Source of the DNA: Acidimicrobiales bacterium
GTDB taxonomy: Bacteria; Actinomycetota; Acidimicrobiia; Acidimicrobiales; JABEUL01
Length of the DNA: 5,206 nt
Direction: 5' to 3'
NCBI GenBank assembly: GCA_027451605.1
Contig: DAIDJA010000144.1
Coordinates: 1 to 5,206 of the forward strand
Shown: piece by piece, positions 1 to 5,206 of the stretch
How the letters are laid out: every line of letters starts with the position of its first letter
Numbering within the stretch: position 1 is the stretch's first letter
The notes under the pieces: model-generated
Told to the model about the DNA's origin: nothing
The model's input: the letters and a program-made list of their open reading frames with translations, nothing else
The model's database searches: none
Position numbers and translations under genes: made by a program

Positions 1-1120
1 ATATCCCCGGACTCAAAAGATCCACCACTACCGACTCTTTATCGGTAGCAATCAAAATCCTAGCGTTAATACCTTTCCTTATTAAATTTAGATCTCCGAT
101 TATGGGATCAATCAAGTTCTTTACAAGATCGATCAAGGACAATTGCATGGATTCGAATTGGGCAATATTTTGAGCAATGGGCAAGGATTTGTGGAATTTA
201 TCAGAATAGGAGCTGAGATAACCGCGGCGATCGCTAAATGCCTGTTCCAAACCGGGTAGCAATGATAATGGATCTTTTAGAATCGGTGGATCGTTAGAAA
301 GCTCTACTTCGGTACCGGGATACTTTAGGCTCAGATAACTGATTTGATTTTCTTCAAAAATAGATTCAATCTCTAAAATCTCGGCAAATATTGCCCCGGC
401 AGACCCAAAATCCTCCAATTGATTTAACCGTATCTTTTCGGGTTCCAAAAAACAAGGAGGACCTCCGTACGCAAGAGTGTAACGAGAACCGACTGCCTTG
501 ATATCATTCACCATTTCATTTAAGAAGTCTTCTCTTATCTGCTTATTTAGAACGGCCTTAACGGAATCAAAGGTATCTGAAACTGTAGGATACCAATTAA
601 AATCATACATTGCAACAAGATGTAGGTCGTAACTGCCAAAATTATTAATGTCTAAAAGATTCCGGTCGATACGTCCGTCTTGGATCAAAATCTTATTGTT
701 TGAATCATCTATGGCAATCGTTGCCCGCGGTATTGTTCCGAACATTTTGGATTCGTCTATGACCGTAAGTACCTTAAGGGAATCTGTCAACCAACGCGGT
801 GTTCCGTTATCCAGGTAGATAAACTTTTCAAAACCCAAACTTTCAAAGGCTTTAACCAATCGATCGGACTTGAAGTTGGGTATAAGTACCGTTACCTGTT
901 TGGTCAGGGAATTAAGAAGCTTCATATCAAGCCGATCTTGACTATAGCTTGAGATGAAAAGGTAATCTATAACCCCCAAGGCAGCAATCTCTATATGGTC
1001 ATTGGACGGGTAAGGAAACCAAGAATCCAAATATGCCGGATAAAACCATGGATCACATAGAAACGTAGCTGAATTTGTTCGTATAAATAAGCCTGCGTGA
1101 CCCAAAAATGTAAGGTTCAC
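1..1120 (-). CDS. MBL-fold protein with degenerate metal site, partial (C-terminal end outside the window)
   Basis: Open reading frame of 373 codons that runs off the left edge with no stop. The N-terminus (MNLTFLGHAGLFIRT, then CDPWF at 22-26) and the later YGGPPCFLEP match my recollection of actinobacterial MBL-fold proteins of the UlaG/CMP-Neu5Ac-hydroxylase-like group, which often carry a C-terminal Rieske [2Fe-2S] domain; such a domain would lie outside the window. GTG at 1120 is chosen because the family starts almost directly with the xLGHAGL strand, and an in-frame stop (the ctaF stop) lies 12 bases upstream. No clear Shine-Dalgarno is visible, so translation may be coupled to ctaF. 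The oddity is the metal motif: where HxHxDH is expected after the 'DYLFIS' strand, residues 58-63 read SYSQDR, so all three His are lost and only Asp62 remains. Catalysis by the usual metal chemistry is therefore doubtful; a structural or binding role is an inference. Base composition resembles ctaC and ctaF. Family assignment is fairly firm, substrate unknown. Confidence 0.8.
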   Translation of the reverse strand, partial: MNLTFLGHAGLFIRTNSATFLCDPWFYPAYLDSWFPYPSNDHIEIAALGVIDYLFISSYSQDRLDMKLLNSLTKQVTVLIPNFKSDRLVKAFESLGFEKFIYLDNGTPRWLTDSLKVLTVIDESKMFGTIPRATIAIDDSNNKILIQDGRIDRNLLDINNFGSYDLHLVAMYDFNWYPTVSDTFDSVKAVLNKQIREDFLNEMVNDIKAVGSRYTLAYGGPPCFLEPEKIRLNQLEDFGSAGAIFAEILEIESIFEENQISYLSLKYPGTEVELSNDPPILKDPLSLLPGLEQAFSDRRGYLSSYSDKFHKSLPIAQNIAQFESMQLSLIDLVKNLIDPIIGDLNLIRKGINARILIATDKESVVVDLLSPGI

Positions 1121-1132
1121 TCGCGATACAAT

Positions 1133-1525
1133 TTAGATACGCCCACCGCGTCTTGATTCAGTAGCAACTCCCACCATCGCCGATACTACCATAAACCCCC
1201 CAACCAGAACTGTCCATATACCAAATACCAGTCCCAGACCGATTAAAGCGGCACCGGCACCGAACACAAATGGCCAAATCGAAGAATCAGGAAATGCAGC
1301 TATAACGCCTGCACCATCTTTTAAGGTAGCATCATCGCGATCTTCGGGCCTTTGATCCATACGATGAGACCAGAACAGGTAATACGAACCGGGAACCGCT
1401 GCGAGCAAAACGGACCCGGCAAGCATGATACTTCCGGCATACTCTTTGGACCATATCGAGTAGACCAAAGTCAATACCAAAAAAAACAACGCTATTACCA
1501 TCAAAAGTCTGGCTTCAACTTTCAT
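1133..1525 (-). CDS. ctaF: Cytochrome c oxidase subunit IV, actinobacterial type
   Basis: Small integral-membrane subunit of the aa3-type cytochrome c oxidase of Actinomycetota, which is part of the bc1-aa3 supercomplex in the cytoplasmic membrane. The subunit has no redox centre and is thought to aid assembly or stability. The 130-residue product has the family's usual length and layout: MKVEARL start, hydrophobic segments near 6-24 and 32-52, a polar loop with RPEDR (59-63) and DGAG (70-73), then SIWPF (82-86) leading into a helical pair near 84-103 and 104-121, and a short basic tail (RRGGRI). The start is supported by a strong Shine-Dalgarno (GAGGAG) five bases upstream. It lies 30 bases downstream of ctaC on the same strand, as in the ctaC-ctaF pair of corynebacteria, and 12 bases before the MBL-like gene. 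No subunit I gene (ctaD) lies between ctaC and ctaF, so ctaD must be elsewhere. Nothing appears broken. Confidence 0.93.
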   Translation of the reverse strand: MKVEARLLMVIALFFLVLTLVYSIWSKEYAGSIMLAGSVLLAAVPGSYYLFWSHRMDQRPEDRDDATLKDGAGVIAAFPDSSIWPFVFGAGAALIGLGLVFGIWTVLVGGFMVVSAMVGVATESRRGGRI

Positions 1526-1530
1526 CGTAT

Positions 1531-1536
1531 CTCCTC
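1531..1536 (-). promoter_or_regulatory. Strong ribosome binding site of ctaF
   Basis: On the minus strand GAGGAG stands five bases before the ATG of ctaF, in the short ctaC-ctaF gap. It is the clearest Shine-Dalgarno among the oxidase genes here. ctaC and the MBL-like gene lack an obvious one. It fixes the ctaF start. Confidence 0.8.
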
Positions 1537-1555
1537 TAAGTCCCTTTAAGCAAAC

Positions 1556-2383
1556 CTAACCGACATGGACCAATGATCTTACACCTGCAGGATGCGAATT
1601 AATCCACTGAACAAAATCCGACGGCGACACCGCTTTAATTCCAAATAACATCTCCGTATGGTAAACCCCGCAATATTGCGTACATCTTCCGGGGTAATAT
1701 CCGGCTTTAACTATATTCAAATCGAAATAGTTCGTATAACCCGGCTGTGCGTAACGTGAAAAATTAAATGCGGGAACGTAAAAGCCATGTACCACATCAT
1801 TTGAAACCAAAGTAATCTTAATTGGCTCACCCACAGGCATTACGGCCACGGGCAAGTTATGTGTTGAGTAACTACTTCCAGCATCAGATCCAAAAACCAG
1901 AGCTGTCTTTGTTGTCCCATTCTCATCAAAAGTATAGGCAAACTGCCAACCCCACTGAAATGCTGTGATCTTAACATTAACATAGGGATGGGCGCTTACC
2001 GCATCAACATTGTTTTCAGTTAAAACCGTAAAGTAGAAAAGCCCGCAGACAATTAAGAACGGAATAATCGTATAAATTATTTCAACAATTCGATTTTCGT
2101 GAAACTGCTTGGGCATACTGTCATCACCCTTTTTGTGACGATATCTAACCATCGCCCAAAACATAAGAAGCCACACAATTCCACCTACGATCAGAGAGGC
2201 TATTATGAAACCCACAAAGATCTTAAATATGTCCTGCCCCTGAGTTGTCGATCCGCGATATAGTCCAAATGACGGCACTTGACACCCTCCTAAAAATAGT
2301 CCTGCGACAACGATTGAAGCCACGGTGGAGATATTTTTGGCAGGTTTACGTTCTTTGAGATTTTTAATTATATTTAATATCAT
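1556..2383 (-). CDS. ctaC: Cytochrome c oxidase subunit II (CuA lipoprotein)
   Basis: Subunit II of the heme-copper oxidase takes electrons from cytochrome c at its binuclear CuA centre on the outer face of the membrane and passes them to subunit I. The 275-residue product starts with a basic n-region and hydrophobic stretch ending in a lipobox (LGGC, Cys34), so it is probably a lipoprotein. Two transmembrane helices follow (about 54-80 and 98-122); Glu101 in EIIYTIIP matches the conserved helix-II Glu at the K proton channel. FQWGWQF (143-149) holds the aromatic patch for electron entry. The CuA ligands are all present: His199 (VVHGFYVP), Cys234, Cys238, His242 and Met245. The middle carbonyl-ligand position is Gln236 (CTQYC) rather than the common Glu, as in Thermus ba3 oxidase. 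No C-terminal cytochrome c domain is present. The ATG lacks a clear Shine-Dalgarno, but the signal peptide begins properly there. It is the first gene of the likely ctaC-ctaF-MBL transcript. Confidence 0.96.
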   Translation of the reverse strand: MILNIIKNLKERKPAKNISTVASIVVAGLFLGGCQVPSFGLYRGSTTQGQDIFKIFVGFIIASLIVGGIVWLLMFWAMVRYRHKKGDDSMPKQFHENRIVEIIYTIIPFLIVCGLFYFTVLTENNVDAVSAHPYVNVKITAFQWGWQFAYTFDENGTTKTALVFGSDAGSSYSTHNLPVAVMPVGEPIKITLVSNDVVHGFYVPAFNFSRYAQPGYTNYFDLNIVKAGYYPGRCTQYCGVYHTEMLFGIKAVSPSDFVQWINSHPAGVRSLVHVG

Positions 2384-2445
2384 ATTTGTCTATAAATCTT
2401 AATTCCGACTACGATCTCTTTTATTTTAATTCCTAATTTTATTCG

Positions 2446-2474
2446 GACACCGTCGCAAAAAAATGAACGGTATC
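2446..2474 (-). promoter_or_regulatory. Inverted repeat / hairpin upstream of ctaC
   Basis: Read on the minus strand, GATACCGT and ACGGTGTC form an eight-base-pair stem with one G-U wobble around a 13-base loop rich in T. It sits about 60 bases before the ctaC ATG. The wobble pairs in the minus-strand RNA but would be a C-A mismatch in plus-strand RNA, which fits a ctaC leader structure. It could equally be an operator next to the weak TAAAAT -10 candidate. The function is not known. Confidence 0.3.
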
Positions 2475-2812
2475 GACAAACTGCAGTACTAGGGAGAAAA
2501 TGCCGATTTAAATTTTAAAAACCGGATAATCTAAGTTGAGATATATTTAACCAAACAACGAAGAACCGAGCTGAATTGTTACAGCATAATCCAAAATTAA
2601 AATTACAAAACGACCTTTTGATCCCATAATAAAATAGCTGATCAATTAATAATTTTAACACTTCTAAAGTCGAGCGAATCACCATTGGCCTACAATTAGT
2701 AGTAGGGTATAACGACTAATCTTACCTAATATTCTTTGTCACAATTTGCATTGTTTTAGTTAGTCTTTATTTATTGATGTTCGATGAAATTTAGCTTGTC
2801 ACCCTCGGCTCT

Positions 2813-2818
2813 AGGAAG
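2813..2818 (+). promoter_or_regulatory. Ribosome binding site of the immunity-like gene
   Basis: AGGAAG lies eight bases before the ATG at 2827 and supports that start. It is located at the transition from AT-rich to GC-rich DNA, so the gene seems to have arrived with its own translation signal. Confidence 0.55.
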
Positions 2819-2826
2819 ATGCGGAA

Positions 2827-3273
2827 ATGACTGATTGGGCCGAGCTATCTGGGCCAGCCGGACAGGTATTTCGTTTTCGCGTAGTTGCGTATGAATTCCC
2901 CGACCGTGCACCCACGGACGACCACGACTACGACGCCAACTGGCTCCGCATCGATGTCCTAGCCTCGGACGGAATCGCAACGTGGAAATGGGATCGAGAG
3001 CCAGCTTGGCTCACCTGGGATCTCCCCAGACTCAGATCATGGTTCGTCGCCGTGCTTGACGGAACTGAACCCGACTACGACTGGTGTTCCCTTGAACCGT
3101 TGGTGACCTTCAGTAACACTCCGGAAGGTGTGGGGGCGGACGTCGATTGCGGAATACCGGCTGGAGGTGGAACCCGTGAACACCACATATTGTCGCTGGC
3201 GCCAACCGAATCGCAGCTCCAGTCGGTCATTGCGGTTGTGGACGAAGCGATTGCCAACTTTCCGCCGCGGTAG
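2827..3273 (+). CDS. Probable WapI-family-like immunity protein
   Basis: The product is a 148-residue soluble acidic protein with no signal peptide or membrane segment. The pattern FRFRVVAYEFPD (15-26), DYDANWLRIDV (34-44), W-K-W and LTWDLPRLRSWF (62-73) matches what I know of the WapI family of small cytoplasmic immunity proteins, whose hallmark is G/AYxFPD followed by D(Y/W)DxNWL and then LTWE/DL-x2-L-x2-W. Members are thought to protect a cell from a polymorphic contact or secreted toxin, as WapI does for the WapA tRNase of Bacillus. Length is normal for the family, and an AGGAAG site precedes the ATG. The codons are much more GC-rich than in the oxidase genes (line 2941-3000 is 58% GC), which suggests transfer. 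No toxin gene is visible on either side, so it looks like an orphan immunity gene. Assignment rests on recalled motifs, not a search; a general domain of unknown function remains possible. Confidence 0.65.
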   Translation: MTDWAELSGPAGQVFRFRVVAYEFPDRAPTDDHDYDANWLRIDVLASDGIATWKWDREPAWLTWDLPRLRSWFVAVLDGTEPDYDWCSLEPLVTFSNTPEGVGADVDCGIPAGGGTREHHILSLAPTESQLQSVIAVVDEAIANFPPR

Positions 3274-3291
3274 CCAACGTACGGTCAGCTG

Positions 3292-3519
3292 TTGAATCGG
3301 AGCGCTACCAAGATCCGGCCTAAACGCGAGAGATGCGTGCGGCTTCATGAACTTACATTCGGGTGCCGGATCTACGGAGGTCTGACGGGCTACGACTCGT
3401 GTCTGATCAGACTCCGCACGGCGACTGGTGGCGAGCTTGATCCCCCGGAACCTCAGCACCAATCGGTGCTTTTCAAGTGGCTGAACGACTGGGACAAACT
3501 GCTCCACCCTGCGTCGTAA
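3292..3519 (+). pseudogene. Short GC-rich ORF, possible C-terminal remnant of a gene
   Basis: This 75-codon frame opens with TTG at 3292; GTG at 3337 would give 60 residues. Neither has a good Shine-Dalgarno. The first 20 residues look unstructured and basic, whereas the rest (from about HELTFGCRIYGGLTGYDSCLIRL to VLFKWLNDWDKLLHPAS) has the mixed hydrophobic and aromatic pattern of a real protein end. The stop at 3517-3519 coincides with the end of the GC-rich island. The frame is the same as the immunity-like gene upstream, separated only by its TAG and 18 bases. I do not recognise the family. It may be the tail of a gene whose front was deleted, or a small genuine protein read from the same transcript. 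Called a remnant because of the missing start signals; confidence is low. Confidence 0.35.
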
Positions 3520-3869
3520 TTTTTATTTACGCTATAAATTTTACCACGAATAAGTTAACTCGCATCACAGAAAAAGGCTCTAGCGCTTATGACTTGGAGT
3601 ATAAGTCAGAAATAATGAATTCCAACTCACCAATCTTATTGGTTACCGTTGCACTTTGTAGTTGAATCTGCGAACGATAAACACCTATAAAATGGTCCAG
3701 AGTAAGTAGAAAATATACAGTCTCCTTGTCTACCCATGTGTCATTCGAATATGCGAATTCGTTACCTATATTGTCCGCGGTCACGCACAATGATGTCAAA
3801 TGACACGATACTGGTCTCGGGGTTCCAAGTGCGCCATTTGATCGACGTCTACAGCGTAAACCATGGATA

Positions 3870-3896
3870 AATATTCCACAGCACTTGTGGGATATT
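3870..3896. repeat. 11-bp inverted repeat upstream of hipB
   Basis: AATATTCCACA and TGTGGGATATT surround a five-base centre (GCACT). Ten of eleven positions pair, and the odd one can form a G-U wobble in RNA. It ends 84 bases before the likely hipB ATG. The outer part (TATTCC ... GGGATA) recalls, though with different spacing, the TATCC-N8-GGATA operators of E. coli HipB. It may be a regulator site or a hairpin. No T-run follows, so a standard terminator is unlikely. Confidence 0.45.
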
Positions 3897-3919
3897 AAAT
3901 GTTGAAATTCGCAAATCAT

Positions 3920-3939
3920 GCAAGTTAGGCAAGACTTGC
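3920..3939. promoter_or_regulatory. Candidate HipB operator, GCAAGT-N8-ACTTGC
   Basis: A perfect six-base inverted repeat with an eight-base spacer lies 41 bases before the likely hipB start. Its inner five-base arms with N8 have the same 18-base geometry as the E. coli HipB operator (TATCC-N8-GGATA), although the bases differ. Such a site would let the HipB dimer, alone or with HipA, repress its own operon. TTGCGG at 3936-3941 overlaps the right arm and could serve as a -35 box, but no good -10 follows. The operator role is inferred from position and geometry only. Confidence 0.4.
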
Positions 3940-3980
3940 GGTTATTAGCATTTAATGCAGAATATGTTAAACTTGATAAT

Positions 3981-4232
3981 ATGAGCAAAATTGATGCGGA
4001 AGCCAAGCAAAAGCCCTATAGGATCTACACCGGCACCTCCATCGGGCCTGCAATTCGCTATTATCGCCAACAGGCTGGTATCACTCAAGCCGAGCTGGCG
4101 GATCAGGTGGGCCTTACCCCCTCCTACCTATCTAGACTCGAAGGAGGCCAAGAGACCGAGCAACTTCGACGGATCGTCCGGATCCTCAAGCAGCTCGGGA
4201 TACGCATAACCCTTGATCAAGCGGATTGGTAA
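3981..4232 (+). CDS. hipB: HipB-type antitoxin, XRE-family HTH regulator
   Basis: Antitoxin and autorepressor of the HipBA module: it binds HipA, keeps the kinase inactive and binds operator DNA as a dimer. From the ATG at 3981 the product is 83 residues, with an XRE/Cro-type helix-turn-helix: helix 1 at 21-33 (IGPAIRYYRQQAG), helix 2 TQAELADQVG (35-44), recognition helix TPSYLSRLEGG (46-56), then LRRIVRILKQLGIRITL, the short C-terminal strand typical of HipB. An earlier ATG at 3918 would add 21 residues, but that stretch is AT-rich, has no domain features and would place the inverted repeat at 3920-3939 inside the gene; the later start is preferred. No clear Shine-Dalgarno is visible before either. 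Its stop overlaps the hipA start (TAATG), so the two are translationally coupled. The body is GC-rich compared with the upstream gap, a sign of transfer. Confidence 0.88.
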   Translation: MSKIDAEAKQKPYRIYTGTSIGPAIRYYRQQAGITQAELADQVGLTPSYLSRLEGGQETEQLRRIVRILKQLGIRITLDQADW

Positions 4233-5206
4233 TGGCGGGGCAACTCGCCGTGTGGCTTTACGGGACTCGCGTCGCGGTGATCGACCAAGAGCGACCGGGT
4301 CAACCGCGCCTCACGTACACACCTGAAGCCCTCTCCCTATATGAACCCGGAACGCCGCTTCTCTCCCTGACTTTGCCGGTTCGACCTCAGCGATATCCAC
4401 AGGGAGTTGTCAAGGCTTTTCTCGATGGACTGCTTCCCGAAGGTGATACGCGACGGGTAATTGCTGACGATCTTGGTCTTCGAGCCAATGACACCTTCGC
4501 ATTGATTCGGGCCCTCGGTCGAGATTGCGCCGGGGCAGTTGTAATCCAACCCGATGAGTTTCCAGCCCCACCCCCATCGACCACTACGTCAGCCGAGCCG
4601 CTAACTGATGAAGAAGTGGCTGATCTTGTCGCAAACCTCAAGAACGTTCCGCTTGGCGTTAGCGGAAGGGTTCGGGTCTCACTCGCAGGGGTCCAGCAGA
4701 AGCTTCTGCTCACCAAGCTCCCCGATGGTCGGTGGGGAAGCCCGGTCGATGGAACTCCTTCCACCCACATTCTTAAGCCCGAGATTCGGGATCTCCCAAA
4801 GACAGTCGAGAACGAAGCCTTCTGCATGCGCTTTGCCCGTAATCTAGGGCTCCCGACAGCGCAAGTCGAGACTGCAACCATGCGGAACATTAATGTGATC
4901 GTCGTCGCCCGCTACGACCGGGTCATCGAGGTCAACGGAGAAGTGGAGCGAATTCACCAGGAGGACTTCTGTCAGGCGACCGGCAACGCACCGGGCAAGA
5001 AGTACCAAGAAGAGGGAGGCCCATCGCTTAGAAACATTGCCGCCATCCTTAGCACCACCGATCCGGATTCTCTGCCCAACCTTCTTCGAGCTCTCGTTGT
5101 TCATATCTTGGTAGGTAACGGAGATGCGCACGCCAAAAACTTTTCGCTCCTACATCTCACTTCAGGAGCACTGCGCCTAGCCCCTCTGTACGACATTATG
5201 TCTACT
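4232..5206 (+). CDS. hipA: HipA-type serine/threonine kinase toxin, partial (3' end outside the window)
   Basis: Toxin of the HipBA module. In E. coli HipA phosphorylates glutamyl-tRNA synthetase, stalls translation and promotes persistence; the target here is unknown. The window holds 325 codons of a family usually about 410-440 residues long. The N-terminal HipA-coupling domain covers about 1-105, with FLDGLLPEG (63-71) and GRDCAGAV (96-103). The kinase part follows: the flexible loop VSLAGVQQK (149-157) with Ser150 at the place of the E. coli autophosphorylated serine, THILKPE with Lys182 for ATP, VENEAFCMRFARNLGL, the VVARYDR strand, HQEDFCQATG, the catalytic loop GNGDAHAKN with Asp298 and Asn303, and LAPLYDIMST with Asp321 in the DFG-like position. 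All catalytic positions expected in this part are present, so the kinase looks functional. The ATG overlaps the hipB stop by one base. GC-rich codons contrast with the oxidase genes. Confidence 0.95.
   Translation, partial: MAGQLAVWLYGTRVAVIDQERPGQPRLTYTPEALSLYEPGTPLLSLTLPVRPQRYPQGVVKAFLDGLLPEGDTRRVIADDLGLRANDTFALIRALGRDCAGAVVIQPDEFPAPPPSTTTSAEPLTDEEVADLVANLKNVPLGVSGRVRVSLAGVQQKLLLTKLPDGRWGSPVDGTPSTHILKPEIRDLPKTVENEAFCMRFARNLGLPTAQVETATMRNINVIVVARYDRVIEVNGEVERIHQEDFCQATGNAPGKKYQEEGGPSLRNIAAILSTTDPDSLPNLLRALVVHILVGNGDAHAKNFSLLHLTSGALRLAPLYDIMST

Larger units (their letters stand above)
2384..2826. other. AT-rich intergenic region between divergent genes
   Basis: No convincing gene lies in these 443 bases; the sampled line 2581-2640 is 28% GC. 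The left part must carry the ctaC promoter on the minus strand. A TAAAAT (minus strand, 2441 to 2436) could be a -10 box but has no good -35. The right part precedes the plus-strand immunity-like gene. TTGTCA at 2736-2741 resembles a -35 box, with only a poor -10 (TAGTTA, 2757-2762) at a short 15-base spacing. An inverted repeat ATTAGT (2695-2700) / ACTAAT (2715-2720) with a 14-base spacer lies just upstream. Around 2790-2810 the sequence changes from AT-rich to GC-rich, which may mark the edge of acquired DNA. All promoter calls are weak. Confidence 0.6.
3520..3980. other. AT-rich intergenic region before hipBA
   Basis: No convincing gene is present in 461 bases. A minus-strand frame (65 codons from a GTG at 3784, or up to 139 codons from 4006, both ending at 3587) is open, but it lacks a Shine-Dalgarno and resembles no family I know. 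Short inverted repeats are frequent: TGTCA-AA-TGACA at 3794-3805, the long one at 3870-3896, GCAAGT/ACTTGC at 3920-3939 and GCATT-T-AATGC at 3948-3958. The last three stand in the 111 bases before hipB and probably include its promoter and operators. I see no clear intrinsic terminator for the upstream island, no tRNA and no insertion-sequence end. Confidence 0.55.

Noticed and set aside
1352..1549. Plus-strand 65-codon ORF inside ctaF
   Set aside because: It is antisense to a confidently identified membrane subunit gene and has no ribosome binding site or family resemblance.
2384..2826. CRISPR array, tRNA or small RNA gene in the AT-rich gap
   Set aside because: No regularly spaced repeats, no cloverleaf and no clear terminator hairpin with a T-run were found by eye.
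3037..3507. Minus-strand 156-codon ORF
   Set aside because: It lies opposite the immunity-like gene and the following ORF in GC-rich DNA, where antisense frames open by chance. It has no recognisable domain.
3918..3980. Earlier ATG of hipB at 3918
   Set aside because: The added 21 residues are AT-rich, carry no domain features and would cover the candidate operator repeat. No better ribosome binding site is seen there.
3587..4006. Minus-strand 139-codon ORF as a full gene
   Set aside because: Its N-terminal part lies opposite the hipB start, looks random in composition and has no start signal. Only the shorter 65-codon version is kept as a low-interest observation.
4387..4890. Minus-strand 167-codon ORF
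   Set aside because: It is antisense to hipA, whose motifs are unmistakable. The Ser/Arg/Gly-rich translation is typical of a shadow frame.

Overview
The window looks like a piece of actinobacterial (Actinomycetota) chromosome from a lineage of fairly low GC. The evidence is a terminal-oxidase cluster on the minus strand with a subunit II lipoprotein (ctaC) followed by the small four-helix subunit IV (ctaF) of the type found in Actinomycetota. A sample line in ctaC is about 43% GC (26/60), well below a typical Streptomyces or Mycobacterium. I cannot name a genus.

Layout. Bases 1-2383 are core-like and lie on the minus strand. Read 5' to 3' they are ctaC (2383-1556), ctaF (1525-1133) and, 12 bases later, a metallo-beta-lactamase (MBL)-fold protein (1120 to the window edge) that is open at its C-terminal end. 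The spacing suggests one transcript. The MBL-like protein has lost the His residues of the HxHxDH metal site, so it is probably not an ordinary metallohydrolase. Bases 2384-2826 are an AT-rich gap (sample line 28% GC, 17/60) that should hold the ctaC promoter and the promoter of the plus-strand gene.

From about 2800 the character changes to accessory DNA on the plus strand. A GC-rich island (sample line 58%, 35/60) carries a 148-residue protein resembling the WapI family of immunity proteins, then a short unassigned ORF (3292-3519) that may be the tail of a decayed gene. A second AT-rich gap without a convincing gene (3520-3980) leads into a hipB-hipA toxin-antitoxin pair, again GC-rich (sample line 55%, 33/60). 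hipB and hipA overlap by one base (TAATG). hipA runs off the right edge after 325 codons, with all the kinase motifs expected in that part present. Inverted repeats just upstream of hipB are candidate autoregulatory sites.

How the parts relate. The left half serves aerobic respiration: CuA-bearing subunit II, accessory subunit IV, and an MBL-like partner of unknown role. The right half looks like acquired competition and persistence modules: an immunity gene without a visible toxin, and a HipBA kinase module. The alternation of GC-rich genes with AT-rich gaps suggests horizontal acquisition, possibly in two events. I see no clear undescribed system. The most unusual items are the metal-site-less MBL protein in the oxidase operon, the orphan immunity gene with its in-frame downstream ORF, and the hipB upstream repeats.
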